Positions 18,645-29,442 of a stretch of 64,000 nucleotides of DNA are shown here, in pieces. The translations under genes and the position numbers were made by a program. The stretch is from Luteibacter sp. dw_328 (lineage in GTDB: Bacteria; Pseudomonadota; Gammaproteobacteria; Xanthomonadales; Rhodanobacteraceae), in the NCBI RefSeq assembly GCF_018449605.1, contig NZ_JAAVUW010000004.1, positions 310,001-374,000 of the forward strand. Direction: 5' to 3'. The notes beneath the pieces were generated by a model. The model was given only the letters and a program-made list of their open reading frames with translations, was not told the origin of the DNA and did no database searches. The first letter of the stretch is position 1. Every line of letters starts with the position of its first letter.

Positions 18645-18842
18645 ATGAACGAGGTTACCGAGTGGCTTCAATATGCACGTAGCCTCACACGGCTACTCGC
18701 CGACTTCATCCATGAGTCCGAAACGGTGGATTGCCAGCGCGTGGCACATGGTCTCGAGGCCATTGGCGCGCTAACGCACATGAGCGTGCAGTGCACAGCG
18801 CAGGCGCACGCGCGCATGTGCTGGGAGCAGAGGGCGAACTAA
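18645..18842 (+). CDS. possible small protein, 65 residues, unknown
   Basis: Starts MNEVTEWLQYARSLTRLLAD and reads as a plausible amphipathic helical protein with two Cys. It has CAGG upstream but no strong ribosome site. It lies alone between the coiled-coil gene and the eCIS-core gene. Codon composition is less GC-biased than in neighbouring core genes. It could equally be chance; I do not recognise a family. Confidence 0.35.
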   Translation: MNEVTEWLQYARSLTRLLADFIHESETVDCQRVAHGLEAIGALTHMSVQCTAQAHARMCWEQRAN

Positions 18843-18985
18843 CGTGTGCCGTTGGTAGCGTCGGCCCGAACCGTTGCCGGAAATGAGCCGGTATGGCTGA
18901 CCTGGAACGTCGGAAGACGGTGTATAAGTCGCATGCCGGCTGCGAGCTTGGGCTGAAACACTACTCATCATCTCAGGGCGGCAAG

Positions 18986-21016
18986 ATGCTCACCCCATCG
19001 ACGCAACGTCAAACGGGAAAAAAACAGCAAGTGCAGGCCCCGATACAGCGTGCCCTGTCGATGCATGCCGCCGAGCTAACCGCTACACCACCCGCGCTGC
19101 ATTACGCGCCCCGCGCGATACAACGCGTACCTGCTGCCGGATCAGCAAAGGCGCTCCCGTCCGGCTTGCGCGCCGGCATCGAATCGCTCTCCAGGATGGA
19201 CATGAGTGCGGTGCGCGTGCATTACGCCTCGCCCTTGCCCGCGCAATTGGGCGCGCTGGCCTACGCGCAAGGCAATCACATCCATCTCGCCCGCGGCGAG
19301 GAGCGACATTTGCCGCATGAAGCCTGGCATATCGTTCAACAGCGCCAGGGGCGCGTAAAGCCGACACTGCAAGATCAGGGCGTGCCGATCAACGACGATG
19401 CTGCGTTGGAGCGCGAAGCCGACACCAAGGGCGCGCACGCCGCACAACGTAAGCAGGCGGATTGGCGTACGGAAACGACCGCCGGTTCGCAGGCGCAGTC
19501 GGGCGTCGTGCAGCGCTACCTTATTGTCGACGACGTGGATCACACACGTGACGTAAAAGTCGGAGGGCGCGATCTCAATGCTCGTGTGCAAGCGGTCAAG
19601 CGCAATATGGAAGGTGCCGTGGGGCCGCTGCGTTTCGCCGCCCGGACCTTGGAGAACACCGCCTTCCGGTTCATACAGGCGGACGACCGTGGTCTGGTGA
19701 CCCGGCAGATCAGGAAATGGATCGAGGACAAACGGGGCGTCGGCAGCCCCGATAGCCGGAACGCGCAATTCGGGCGCAAGAATCAATCGCGTTCGTATGC
19801 GAATTATCACGATCTGGCGCTGGCGATCTACGGATGGGTCTCGTCGAAAGAGGGGCGGCGTGAGGAAAAGCTGCTCGCCAAAGAGGTCTATGCCAGCCCG
19901 ATTGCGGAAGCGCATATTGACACCTTGCTTGGGAAGATAAGCGCCTGGATCGCTACCAGGCCGGGGCACGCAGCCATCACCGCCGATCTGGCCAGTGTGA
20001 CGCCGCAGGGCACGACCTGGGCTGATTACGCCGATTGGTTCAACCATGTGCAGGCTGCGGACAAGCGCCCGATAGCGGCGAGCTTTCATCCCGTGTTGCA
20101 AGCCCCGGGTCGGTATTCCATGCGCGACAAGATTGCGACCTTCCACGACGTGATGAATTACTTCGTGCGCGGGAAGGGCACGCACGGTGCGGGCATGCTC
20201 GATCTAGGCGCGGCGGGTGGCCTGGTGGACTTCGATACATTCCAGACCACGACCCTGTTAGGAAGGGTTGCCCATGCACGCCCACGCAACACGTTCCTTG
20301 TGCGAGATCGGCTTGGGTTCGCTCCGGTAGGGCTCGCCGACGTAGGGGTCTCGACGGAGGAGCAGCATCCCGGCTTTATCTACGCGCGCAGCCACCAGAT
20401 TCCCATGTGGGCGCGCCATTCTTTCACGGCCGCGCGCATGATGCGCCTGGCGGAACAGGCCGGTGCCACGCATGAAGAATTGACCGCGGCCGCTTATTCG
20501 ATCACGGCGTTCTGGCGCAAGGATTACGATCATCGCTCGCTGCCCTATCACACCTTGCACGAAGTCATGGATTTCAGGCCGCATTTCGGGCTCCTGACGG
20601 GTCCTGCTTATCCGTACAATCCGCTAACCCGTTATGCAGACGCGCGCACCTTCCTCGATCCGCTCCCACGGCTGATGGCGCGGCTGACTTTGGTCGCGAA
20701 CTCCGCGAACTGGAACAACCGGGCCAGGCTCCACCGGAACGATGCGGCGCCGGATTCCATCATTGCGATCCGCGCCGAGCTAGGCACGGCGCATACGAAC
20801 GTAGATAAGTTGTTGGCGATCAAGAACGAGATCGCGGGCAAGACTGGTTTCAGTTTGACGCGGACGAGCCAAGCCAGACGTTTCTACACCATCCTGGCGC
20901 ACATACCGGACAACGTGAGCCTTTACCAGGCCGCCGGCACCACCTCGGCAGTCAATTCGCAGATCGCGATACGGCTCAGTCTGGTGTTGCGCGAGTTGAA
21001 CGCATTCAACCCTTGA
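18986..21016 (+). CDS. eCIS-core (DUF4157) domain protein with unrecognised C-terminal region
   Basis: A 676-residue product. The start at 18986 (MLTPSTQRQTGKKQQ) has AGGGCGGCAAG before it; the frame is open from 18893, but a possible -10 (TATAAG at 18923) lies inside that stretch. Residues about 55-135 form a DUF4157 domain: LPSGLRAGIESLSRMDMSAV, then V-H-Y...A-Y-A-Q-G-N-H-I-H-L, then LPHEAWHIVQQRQGRV with an HExxH metal site (His111, Glu112, His115) and ALEREAD. This domain is typical of proteins linked to extracellular contractile injection systems and of polymorphic effectors. The following roughly 500 residues match nothing I know; they include an ITAFWRKDYDHRSLPYHTLH segment. No injection-system gene or obvious immunity gene is adjacent. 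GC content looks lower than in flanking genes, and tRNA-Phe is 66 bp away, which suggests acquisition. Confidence 0.75.
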   Translation: MLTPSTQRQTGKKQQVQAPIQRALSMHAAELTATPPALHYAPRAIQRVPAAGSAKALPSGLRAGIESLSRMDMSAVRVHYASPLPAQLGALAYAQGNHIHLARGEERHLPHEAWHIVQQRQGRVKPTLQDQGVPINDDAALEREADTKGAHAAQRKQADWRTETTAGSQAQSGVVQRYLIVDDVDHTRDVKVGGRDLNARVQAVKRNMEGAVGPLRFAARTLENTAFRFIQADDRGLVTRQIRKWIEDKRGVGSPDSRNAQFGRKNQSRSYANYHDLALAIYGWVSSKEGRREEKLLAKEVYASPIAEAHIDTLLGKISAWIATRPGHAAITADLASVTPQGTTWADYADWFNHVQAADKRPIAASFHPVLQAPGRYSMRDKIATFHDVMNYFVRGKGTHGAGMLDLGAAGGLVDFDTFQTTTLLGRVAHARPRNTFLVRDRLGFAPVGLADVGVSTEEQHPGFIYARSHQIPMWARHSFTAARMMRLAEQAGATHEELTAAAYSITAFWRKDYDHRSLPYHTLHEVMDFRPHFGLLTGPAYPYNPLTRYADARTFLDPLPRLMARLTLVANSANWNNRARLHRNDAAPDSIIAIRAELGTAHTNVDKLLAIKNEIAGKTGFSLTRTSQARRFYTILAHIPDNVSLYQAAGTTSAVNSQIAIRLSLVLRELNAFNP

Positions 21017-21081
21017 GTCGTTGCATGCGGGGAGCATGAACGAAGAGGCCACCGCACGGGTGGCCTAAGTCACTGAATAAA

Positions 21082-21157
21082 TGGTGGCTCGGGACGGAAT
21101 CGAACCGCCGACACGGGGATTTTCAATCCCCTGCTCTACCAACTGAGCTACCGAGCC
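21082..21157 (-). tRNA. tRNA-Phe (GAA anticodon)
   Basis: The minus strand gives a full cloverleaf: 7-bp acceptor stem GGCTCGG/CCGAGCC, D arm TAGCTCAGTTGGTAGAGC, anticodon stem GGGGA-TTGAAAA-TCCCC with GAA in the loop, T arm GGCGG-TTCGATT-CCGTC, and an encoded ACCA end. Length is 76 nt including CCA. Confidence 0.97.
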
Positions 21158-21223
21158 ACAGATGCCTGCAACGAGTGTTGCGGCGAGTGGAGCCGCGTAT
21201 TAAATCCGTTGCGGGCGTCGGCG

Positions 21224-21502
21224 TCAAGCCTCTCGTTCGGGTGGAACGTAGCCGGCGGGCTGTACCACGTCGCCGCCGAAGAAGTACTTCTCCATTTCGC
21301 CGCTCAGAAAGCCGCGGGTCTTCGGATCGAGCGGGGACAGGCGCATCTCGTTGATCAGCATGGTCTGGTGGCTGAGCCACTGCGCCCAGGCCTCCTTGGA
21401 GACGTTCTCGTAAATGCGCTTGCCGAGGTCACCGGGCCAGGGGGCGAAGTCGAGGCCTTCGGCGTCACGGCCGAGCTTTACGCAATGAACCATGCGCGTC
21501 AT
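21224..21502 (-). CDS. yggX: Fe(2+)-trafficking / oxidative damage protection protein
   Basis: A 92-residue cytoplasmic protein starting [20 protein letters not shown], with the conserved [19 protein letters not shown] and [11 protein letters not shown] blocks of YggX. The family protects Fe-S clusters and limits oxidative damage; Cys7 is the conserved cysteine. Its ATG overlaps the mutY stop by 4 bp (ATGA), and mutY-yggX is a conserved pair in proteobacteria. That fits, since MutY carries an Fe-S cluster and repairs oxidative damage. Confidence 0.95.
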   Translation of the reverse strand: MTRMVHCVKLGRDAEGLDFAPWPGDLGKRIYENVSKEAWAQWLSHQTMLINEMRLSPLDPKTRGFLSGEMEKYFFGGDVVQPAGYVPPEREA

Positions 21503-22545
21503 GGGGATATCTCCGGAAGGTTGTTCAGCAGCGTGCGCACCGGGGCGGGCAGGCCGAGCGAGGCGATTTCGTCCCGGTCGCACCAGCGCTGGTCGGGGCG
21601 GTCGGCCACGGCGGTAAGCGGGGCCGCATGGTCGAACAGGATGGGCGAAACGTCCAGCCGGTAGTGGCTGAAAACGTGGGTGAAGGCGGGCAGGGGATCG
21701 GCATCGCGAATGCGTGCGAGCCGCGATGCGACCATGCCGGCGGCCGACACGTCGTCCGCTTCAGGCAGGCTCCAAAGGCCCGACCAGACGCCCTGCGCAC
21801 CGCGCTTCTCAAGCAGGATGCGACCACGGGCGTCGCGCAGAAGCAGCATCGACAGCGCGCGCGTCGGGATCTTCTTGCCCGGCTTCGCGGTGGGGAGCGT
21901 TGCCGTCAGTCCGTCGCGCAGCGCAACGCAACGGGCGGCCTGCGGGCATAGCGGACACAGCGGCTTGCTGCGCACGCACACCGTGGCGCCGAGGTCCATG
22001 ATCGCCTGCGTGAAGTCCGCCGTGCGCGTGGCCGGTGTGTGTTCGTCCGCAAACGCCCACAAACGTTTTTCAACGGCGCTTTCACCGGGGTGGCCGGGAA
22101 CGCCGTGGTAACGCGTCAGCACGCGCTTGACGTTGCCGTCCAGGATCGGGAAGCGCAGCCCATAGGCCTGCGCGAGGATCGCGCCGGCCGTCGAGCGACC
22201 AATACCCGGTAACGCCAGCAAGGCATCGATGTCGCGCGGCAACGCTCCGCCGTGGCGCTCGACGCACAACTGCGCGGCACGATGCAGGAAGCGCGCGCGG
22301 CGGTAGTAACCAAGACCGGACCACAGCGCCAGCACAGCGTCTTCGTCGGCTTCGGCCAGGGCAGCGAGCGTGGGCAGCCGGTCCACGAAGCGTTGGAAGT
22401 AACCGATGACAGTGACCACCTGGGTCTGCTGCAACATGATCTCCGACAGCCACACCCGGTACGCGTCGCGCGGGTGCTGCCAGGGAAGATCCTTGCGGCC
22501 GTGATGGTCGTACCAGCGCAACAATTCGGTGGCGAACGTGTTCAT
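21499..22545 (-). CDS. mutY: A/G-specific adenine DNA glycosylase
   Basis: Removes adenine mispaired with 8-oxoguanine. The 348-residue product starts [22 protein letters not shown] and shows EIMLQQTQV, the helix-hairpin-helix [13 protein letters not shown], the catalytic-Asp region MDLGATVC, and the four-cysteine [4Fe-4S] loop C-x6-C-x2-C-x5-C. The C-terminal NUDIX-like domain that reads 8-oxoG follows. The frame is open to 22719, but the ATG at 22543-22545 overlaps the stop of the upstream asmA-like gene by 4 bp and is the family start. Translationally coupled on both sides. Confidence 0.95.
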   Translation of the reverse strand: MNTFATELLRWYDHHGRKDLPWQHPRDAYRVWLSEIMLQQTQVVTVIGYFQRFVDRLPTLAALAEADEDAVLALWSGLGYYRRARFLHRAAQLCVERHGGALPRDIDALLALPGIGRSTAGAILAQAYGLRFPILDGNVKRVLTRYHGVPGHPGESAVEKRLWAFADEHTPATRTADFTQAIMDLGATVCVRSKPLCPLCPQAARCVALRDGLTATLPTAKPGKKIPTRALSMLLLRDARGRILLEKRGAQGVWSGLWSLPEADDVSAAGMVASRLARIRDADPLPAFTHVFSHYRLDVSPILFDHAAPLTAVADRPDQRWCDRDEIASLGLPAPVRTLLNNLPEISP

Positions 22546-23594
22546 GGCGCACCCGCCGGCGCAGCGGCTGTCGAGGTCGCGGCCGGCGCCGTCGAGCCGG
22601 GAACGGACCGCACTCGCAAGCCCTTGACATGCACACTGCCGATATCGACCTGGGCGGCGTCGATCGTGCCCTCCACGGGTGGCAGCGTCGGTGGCTGTCC
22701 CGCTTGCATGCCCGACCACCAGTCGGCCATCGCCAGTGGCGGCAGGTGCAGATCGGCATGATCCTGGGCGCCGTCGATCTTCAGCCCTATCGATAGAGGA
22801 TCCTGCTGGTTCGCGGGCGTCACGCCGAGGACCACGTCATACGGCGCAGCCTCGGTGCGCGTCACCCGTCCGGCCATCGAGGCGCCGACATCGGCGCCGC
22901 CGCGCCACGTGGCATCGCCGTGCAGCTTCGCGCCGAAGTGGTTCTTGCTACCGGCATCGATGTCGAGATCGCCGAGCGTGAGCACGCCGTGGGCGAGCGA
23001 CGGCGTGGTCGCGATAGCAAGCGAATACGGTGTTTCGTCCGCCGTGCTCGCATCGAGCGCCAGCGTGAACCGATGATTGTTGGCGAGACGACCGGCATCG
23101 ATGTCGACATTGGAAAGCAGGAGGCGGTTACCGCGCAGCAAGGTGCTTCGCGACACGCGGAATCCGGCGTCGATTTCAGGCAGGATCGCGCCAGCGGTCG
23201 AGGGACGTGGGGGCAGTGTGTCGAGATACGCGGAGACGGCGTCGATATCGATGCGCGCGCCTTCTACCTCGAGTCGGGAGATCGTTGCCTCGCCACCCAG
23301 AAGGGTGCGCCATGGGAGGACCAGCTTCCCGCGCGCCGCGACGATCAGTGGCGTGTTACCGCCGTTGCCGTGCAGGGTGATGCCGTCCAGTTCCAGCGAG
23401 GGCTTTGGCCACAGGGTGGGGCTGGCCGGATTTGCCAGCGTGAGCTCGAGGCCGGAGGCGCGCGCACGAGACTGCAAGAGTGCCGTGAAGCGCTCCGGCT
23501 GCAGCACCACATACATGGCGATCAGGGCCGCGACGATAAGCGCGGCGACGATGCCGGCGATGGCGAGGAGGCCGATGCGCAGTCGACGGTTCAT
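22542..23594 (-). CDS. AsmA-family inner-membrane protein
   Basis: A 350-residue protein with one N-terminal transmembrane segment (about residues 7-31, IGLLAIAGIVAALIVAALI) and a long beta-rich periplasmic part, beginning with FTALLQSRARASGLELTLAN and SLELDGITLHG, which is typical of the AsmA N-terminal domain. AsmA-like proteins are thought to move phospholipids toward the outer membrane. It is shorter than E. coli AsmA (617 residues). It overlaps mutY by 4 bp and follows ftsY by 29 bp. Confidence 0.8.
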   Translation of the reverse strand: MNRRLRIGLLAIAGIVAALIVAALIAMYVVLQPERFTALLQSRARASGLELTLANPASPTLWPKPSLELDGITLHGNGGNTPLIVAARGKLVLPWRTLLGGEATISRLEVEGARIDIDAVSAYLDTLPPRPSTAGAILPEIDAGFRVSRSTLLRGNRLLLSNVDIDAGRLANNHRFTLALDASTADETPYSLAIATTPSLAHGVLTLGDLDIDAGSKNHFGAKLHGDATWRGGADVGASMAGRVTRTEAAPYDVVLGVTPANQQDPLSIGLKIDGAQDHADLHLPPLAMADWWSGMQAGQPPTLPPVEGTIDAAQVDIGSVHVKGLRVRSVPGSTAPAATSTAAAPAGAP

Positions 23595-23623
23595 GGCCGC
23601 GACGCTTGCGATCCGGCGCTCAC

Positions 23624-24754
23624 TCAGCCACCGAGGCTCGCCGGCAACAGCCCGTCGACAAAGGCTTCGGCATCGAAAATACGGAGGTCGGTGGCTGTCT
23701 CGCCGAGTCCCACATAGCGGATCGGCAAGTTGAATTCACGGGCCAGTGCGAAGACCACGCCACCCTTGGCGGTGCCGTCGAGCTTGGTCACGACCAGTCC
23801 GGTAACGCCCGCGGTCTCGCGGAACTGACGGAGCTGGCTGATGGCGTTCTGCCCTGTCGTGCCGTCGATCACCATGAGCACTTCGTGCGGCGCGGCGGCG
23901 TCGAGCTTCTTCATCACACGCCCGATCTTGCCGAGCTCGTCCATCAGGCCACCCTGCGTGTGCAGGCGGCCCGCCGTATCGGCGATGAGCACCTGCGTGC
24001 CGCGCGAGCGGGCAGCCTGGAGTGCATCGAAGATGACACTGGCGGAGTCCGCGTCCTGGCCCTGGGATACGACGGGTACCTTGTTGCGTTCGCCCCAGGT
24101 CTTGAGCTGCTCGACGGCGGCGGCGCGGAACGTGTCGCCCGCAGCCAGCATTACGCTGCGACCTTCGTCCGAATAGCGACGGGCCAGCTTGCCGATGGTC
24201 GTGGTCTTGCCCACGCCGTTGATGCCGACGGTGAGGATCACGAAGGGGCTGGATGTGGTTACGTCCAGCGGTTTTTCTACCGGCTTGAGCAAGGCCACGA
24301 GCTCACGGCGCAAGGCTTTCAGCAGATCCCCGGCGTCGGCGAATTCGCGCTTGTGCATGCGCTTGCGCAGGTCTTCGACCAGGTTGCTGCTGGCTTCCAC
24401 GCCTACATCGGCGGTGATCAGGGTGGTTTCGAGCTCGTCGAGCAGGTCGTCGTCGAGCTTGGGATGACGGACGAAGAGCGTGGTCAGACTTTTGGCGAAG
24501 CCGCTTCCGGAAAGACGTTCGCGCCAGCTCCGCTTCGCCGGCTGAGCGGCTTCGACAATCGAGGCTTCCTCGACATCGGGCTCGACTTCCGGGGCCTCGG
24601 GCTCAGGCAGCACGGTTTCGGCGAGGGCCTCGGAGACTGCCGGGCCAGCGTCGATCGAGGCGGCGTCGGCAACCTTCTCCGCGCGCTCGTCAGGTGGCGC
24701 GACGTCGGGCGTCGCGATGGGTTCGACGGGCTTCTTCTTCCAGAACTTGAGCAT
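23624..24754 (-). CDS. ftsY: signal recognition particle receptor
   Basis: SRP receptor GTPase that docks ribosome-nascent chain complexes at the membrane. The 376 residues comprise an acidic, Ala/Glu/Pro-rich A domain (about residues 1-75), the N helical bundle (FVRHPKLDDDLLDELETTLI), and the G domain with GINGVGKTT (about 174), DTAGRLHT (about 258), TKLDGTAKGG (about 321) and YVGLGE near the end. It is divergent from rsmD, which is a common arrangement in gamma-proteobacteria. Confidence 0.96.
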   Translation of the reverse strand: MLKFWKKKPVEPIATPDVAPPDERAEKVADAASIDAGPAVSEALAETVLPEPEAPEVEPDVEEASIVEAAQPAKRSWRERLSGSGFAKSLTTLFVRHPKLDDDLLDELETTLITADVGVEASSNLVEDLRKRMHKREFADAGDLLKALRRELVALLKPVEKPLDVTTSSPFVILTVGINGVGKTTTIGKLARRYSDEGRSVMLAAGDTFRAAAVEQLKTWGERNKVPVVSQGQDADSASVIFDALQAARSRGTQVLIADTAGRLHTQGGLMDELGKIGRVMKKLDAAAPHEVLMVIDGTTGQNAISQLRQFRETAGVTGLVVTKLDGTAKGGVVFALAREFNLPIRYVGLGETATDLRIFDAEAFVDGLLPASLGG

Positions 24755-24818
24755 TGCGCCAACGATTCAAAGACAATAGGCGAATGCTAGCACTCCCGCC
24801 CTCACTGGCCGCTGAGCG

Positions 24819-25918
<1,100 letters not shown>

Positions 25919-25935
25919 AAACAAAGGTGATCATC

Positions 25936-26439
25936 ATGCGTAAGTTCGTCCTCGCCGCGTCCGTGGCCCTGACCGCCGCCCTGGCCCTCTCGGCCTGCAA
26001 CAAGTCGGAAGACGCCGATCAGGCTGCCACGACGCAGGAAGCCGCCGTCGCCAAGCCGACCAATCCGACCGATACCAAGGCCTGGAGCCAGTACTTCGGC
26101 CAGATCGTGCGCAAGAACATGCAGGGCATGACGGCTGACCGTCCGTTCCCGTACTTCGTTCCGGCCGGCGACGACCAGGCTGGCCAGGACGGTCGCGCTC
26201 GCCAGCTCGACAACGTCCAGGGCACCGTTGCCCGCGGCGTCACCCCCGGCAACATGCTCGTCTTCGGTGGTCCGGAGTCGGCCAAGACCGCCGACCTCAT
26301 CGTCGCCGCCTTCAAGGGCGCGAACGCCGGTTCGTTCAAGAACGTCATCGTGCTGTTCATCGGCGACCAGGCCGACCAGCAGCGCGTCGCCGATGCCTTG
26401 GCCCCGAGCGGCGCCACGTATCGCTTCGTCGCGTACTGA
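25936..26439 (+). CDS. lipoprotein of unknown function
   Basis: A 167-residue protein starting MRKFVLAASVALTAALALSAC, with a clear lipobox and lipid-attachment Cys21. The mature part begins with a Ser/Glu/Asp/Ala linker, followed by a compact domain with Q-Y-F-G-Q-I-V-R-K-N-M-Q-G-M and a C-terminal Rossmann-like stretch (FKNVIVLFIGDQADQQRV). AAAGGTGAT lies before this ATG; an upstream in-frame start overlaps the coaD stop but would spoil the signal. I do not recognise a named family. Confidence 0.75.
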   Translation: MRKFVLAASVALTAALALSACNKSEDADQAATTQEAAVAKPTNPTDTKAWSQYFGQIVRKNMQGMTADRPFPYFVPAGDDQAGQDGRARQLDNVQGTVARGVTPGNMLVFGGPESAKTADLIVAAFKGANAGSFKNVIVLFIGDQADQQRVADALAPSGATYRFVAY

Positions 26440-26462
26440 TCGACGTCCCGGTGGCGAAGAGA

Positions 26463-26492
26463 GGGCGCCGCACCAGCGGCGCCCTTTTTTTG
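26463..26492 (+). terminator. rho-independent terminator after the lipoprotein gene
   Basis: Stem GGGCGCCG/CGGCGCCC with a 6-nt loop followed by eight T residues, about 24 bp past the stop. Confidence 0.92.
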
Positions 26493-26529
26493 TCCGCGCC
26501 TACCCCGTCTTAGGGGTAAAATGGTAGCT

Positions 26530-26787
26530 ATGTCCCTGATCATTCTCGACACCTGCGTCAACTGCGACGTCTGCGAACCCGTGTGCCCGAACAAGGCCAT
26601 CTCGCTTGGCGAGGTCTATTACGAGATCAATCCGGACCTGTGCACCGAGTGCGTGGGCCATTTCGACGTTCCCCAGTGCGTCGAGGTCTGTCCGGTCGAG
26701 TGCATCCCGAACGATCCGGACCGCGTCGAATCGCGTGACCAGTTGATGCTCAAGTACGAGCACCTGATGGCGAAGGCCGCCTCGTAA
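26530..26787 (+). CDS. YfhL-family 2[4Fe-4S] ferredoxin
   Basis: An 85-residue ferredoxin starting MSLIILDTCVNCDVCEPVC. It has one C-x2-C-x2-C-x3-C cluster motif (Cys9, 12, 15, 19) and a second C-x2-C-x8-C-x3-C motif with an insertion, as in YfhL/Alvin-type ferredoxins. These serve as low-potential electron carriers; partners are unknown here. In many proteobacteria the gene lies next to coaD, and here it follows coaD and the lipoprotein. A terminator separates it from the lipoprotein gene. Confidence 0.92.
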   Translation: MSLIILDTCVNCDVCEPVCPNKAISLGEVYYEINPDLCTECVGHFDVPQCVEVCPVECIPNDPDRVESRDQLMLKYEHLMAKAAS

Positions 26788-26851
26788 GCCCTTGCCCGGT
26801 CTCATCGGTTAATCTCGCCGATAGCGATATCCCTTCCCGGAGCGAAACCCC

Positions 26852-28552
26852 ATGGTCCATGCCCCGTCGTGGCGCGTGCTCGCCGCGAGTCTCTTTCTTG
26901 TTGTCGGCGCAGGCTGCGCCAGTGCCCAGAACGCACCGCCGCCGTCGAAAGGCCCCGGCCACGCCGCCATCGCCAGCGCCAATTACCTGGCCACCAACGC
27001 GGGCTTCGAAGTGCTCGGCAAGGGCGGCAACGCCTTTGACGCAGCCGTCGCGGTTTCGTCGACGCTCGCCGTGGTCGAACAACAGAGTTCGGGCATCGGC
27101 GGCGGCTTCATGGCCTTGTTGCATCGCGCTTCCGACAATCGCGACGTATTCATCGACGCACGTGAAACCGCGCCGAAGGCCGTCGACATGAAGGTCTATG
27201 TGGGCAAGGACGGTCAGCCGAACCGGGACGTGTCGACCAATGGCCCGCTCTCCGCCGGGATTCCGGGTGAGCCCGCCGGCCTGGTCTGGATGGCGGCGCA
27301 CTACGGCAAGCTGCCGCTGTCGGTCTCCCTCGCTCCGGCCATCCGCATCGCCACCGAAGGATTCCAGCCCGACGCACGCTTCCTCGGCACCATCGATGAC
27401 CGTAAGGACGTGCTCGCACGCTATCCGGCATCGGCGGCCGTCTACCTTCCGGGCGGAAAGGTGCCCACCGCCGGCTGGACGCTCAGGCAGCCGGATCTGG
27501 CGAAGACCCTGCAGCGTCTCGCGGCGAAGGGGCACGACGGTTTCTATAAGGGCGAAACCGCGAAGCTGCTCGTGGACGCATCCCGTGGCGCTGGCGGCAA
27601 CTGGACCGCCGCCGATCTCGAGGCTTACCAGGCGAAGGAGCGCCAGCCGCTGAGCATCGACTACAAGGGTTATCGCATCGTCACCGCACCGCCGCCGTCG
27701 TCGGGTGGCGTGGCGATTGCCGAGGTGCTCAACATCATGTCGGGCTTCGACCTGGCCAAGCTCGATCTCGCCCATTCGACGCATTTGACGATCGAGGCGA
27801 TGCGCCGCGCGTTCCGCGATCACAACGAATACCTGGGCGATCCCGACTTCGTGAAGATGCCGCTCGACATGCTGCTCTCGGCGTATTACGCCGATGGCCT
27901 GCGGGCGACGATCTCACCGGACAAGGCCACGCCGTCCGATCTCCTGCCGACCTCGATGGCGCCCGAGCCGGGCATGCACACCACGCACTTCTCGGTGATC
28001 GACGCCGACGGCAACATGGTCGCCTCCACCCTCACGGTGAACCTGGAGTTCGGCTCGGCCTTCATCGCCAAGGGCACCGGTGTGGTGCTCAACGACGAAA
28101 TGGACGACTTCGCTCTCGTGCCGGGCCAGCCCAATGCCTTCGGCTTGCGCGGCGCGCTGGCCAATGCGCCGGAACCGGGTAAACGCATGCTGTCGTCGAT
28201 GTCGCCCAGCTTCGTTTTCGGTGCCGACCGTACGGCCGTGATCGGCTCGCCCGGTGGCTCGACCATCATCACGCAGGTGCTGGAGGGCATTCTCGCCTTC
28301 ATTGACGGCAAGAGCGCCTCCGAGATCACGGCGCAGAAGCGCTATCACCATCAGTACCTGCCCGACCGCGTCGATGTGGAAGCCGGCGTTTTCGACGATG
28401 CCACGACCAAGGCGCTGACGGACATGGGGCATGTACTGCGGAACCGCTCGCCCTGGGGATTCATGAACGTGGTGACCTGGGACCACCGGACGAACAAGCT
28501 CGACGCCGCCAGCGATCCGCGTCGCCCGTCGGGCCTGGGCAAGGTGCAGTAA
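26852..28552 (+). CDS. ggt: gamma-glutamyltransferase (glutathione hydrolase), exported
   Basis: Ntn-hydrolase that cleaves or transfers the gamma-glutamyl group of glutathione in the periplasm. The 566-residue precursor has a signal peptide with a possible lipobox (VGAGC) and self-cleaves before a Thr. The nucleophile is Thr377 in HTTHFSVID, and PPPSSGG plus [13 protein letters not shown] form the substrate pocket. The N-terminal block [19 protein letters not shown] and [12 protein letters not shown] are family signatures. The MBL-fold gene starts 10 bp later, so they may be co-transcribed. Confidence 0.95.
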   Translation: MVHAPSWRVLAASLFLVVGAGCASAQNAPPPSKGPGHAAIASANYLATNAGFEVLGKGGNAFDAAVAVSSTLAVVEQQSSGIGGGFMALLHRASDNRDVFIDARETAPKAVDMKVYVGKDGQPNRDVSTNGPLSAGIPGEPAGLVWMAAHYGKLPLSVSLAPAIRIATEGFQPDARFLGTIDDRKDVLARYPASAAVYLPGGKVPTAGWTLRQPDLAKTLQRLAAKGHDGFYKGETAKLLVDASRGAGGNWTAADLEAYQAKERQPLSIDYKGYRIVTAPPPSSGGVAIAEVLNIMSGFDLAKLDLAHSTHLTIEAMRRAFRDHNEYLGDPDFVKMPLDMLLSAYYADGLRATISPDKATPSDLLPTSMAPEPGMHTTHFSVIDADGNMVASTLTVNLEFGSAFIAKGTGVVLNDEMDDFALVPGQPNAFGLRGALANAPEPGKRMLSSMSPSFVFGADRTAVIGSPGGSTIITQVLEGILAFIDGKSASEITAQKRYHHQYLPDRVDVEAGVFDDATTKALTDMGHVLRNRSPWGFMNVVTWDHRTNKLDAASDPRRPSGLGKVQ

Positions 28553-28562
28553 GGTTGCCTGC

Positions 28563-29414
28563 ATGAAGCTATGGTCACTCATCGGCAACTCGCAGCGGCT
28601 CGACGGCGGTGCGATGTTCGGCAATGCGCCGCGCGCCATGTGGTCGCGTTGGGTGACGCCGGACGCGGAGAATCGCATCCCGCTCGCCTGTCGCTGCCTT
28701 CTCGTCACCGGGCTCGATGGCAGGAACGTGCTGTTCGAGACGGGCATCGGCGCCTTCTTCGACCCGGCCATGCGCGAACGCTTCGGCGTGGTCGAAGATC
28801 GCCACGTGTTGCTCGATTCGCTCGCCGAGGTCGGTCTTCGCCATGAGGACATCGACGTCGTCGTGCTGTCCCACCTGCACTTCGATCACGCAGGCGGCTT
28901 GCTGGCGCCCTGGGTGGAAGGGTGCCCGGCGACCCTGCTGTTTCCGAACGCACGCTTCCTGGTGGGCGCCGAGCACTGGGCGCGTGCACGCGATCCGCAT
29001 CCTCGCGACCGCGCCTCGTTCATTCCCGAACTGATTGGTCTGCTGGAGGCGAGCGGCCGGCTCGAACTTGTCGAGGCCGGACGGCCCTCGTCACTGGGCG
29101 ACGCCGTGCGCTTCGAATTTTCCGAAGGCCACACCCCGGGCCTGATGCTCGCGGAGGTGGGTGGCGTGGCGTTCTGCGCCGATCTCATCCCCGGCCGGCC
29201 ATGGGTGCACTTGCCGGTAACGATGGGTTACGACCGTTGGCCGGAAAAACTGATCGATGAGAAACGGGTGTTTCTCGACGACAAGATCGCACGTGGCGTA
29301 AAGCTTTTCTTTACCCACGACCACGGTTGCGCCATGGCGTCCGTGGAACGGGACGGTAAAGGCCGTTACACGGCTGCCGATATGCATGAACGACTAAGCG
29401 GCATCGAAGCGTAA
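28563..29414 (+). CDS. MBL-fold metallo-hydrolase
   Basis: A 283-residue metallo-beta-lactamase-fold enzyme with the di-metal motif [10 protein letters not shown] (about residues 102-111), a later GHTPG with a metal His, and THDHG near the C-terminus. The extended N-terminus ([18 protein letters not shown]) is like that of lactonase-type MBL proteins, including N-acyl-homoserine lactonase relatives, but the substrate is not determined by sequence alone. It follows ggt by 10 bp. Confidence 0.85.
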   Translation: MKLWSLIGNSQRLDGGAMFGNAPRAMWSRWVTPDAENRIPLACRCLLVTGLDGRNVLFETGIGAFFDPAMRERFGVVEDRHVLLDSLAEVGLRHEDIDVVVLSHLHFDHAGGLLAPWVEGCPATLLFPNARFLVGAEHWARARDPHPRDRASFIPELIGLLEASGRLELVEAGRPSSLGDAVRFEFSEGHTPGLMLAEVGGVAFCADLIPGRPWVHLPVTMGYDRWPEKLIDEKRVFLDDKIARGVKLFFTHDHGCAMASVERDGKGRYTAADMHERLSGIEA

Positions 29415-29442
29415 GGACGCCGATAGCGGGCACGGGGGCAGG

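Noticed and set aside
18356..21081. Integration-element attachment repeats around the eCIS-core gene
   Set aside because: I looked for a duplicate of the tRNA-Phe 3' end to the left of the gene and did not see one; no integrase is present in the window.
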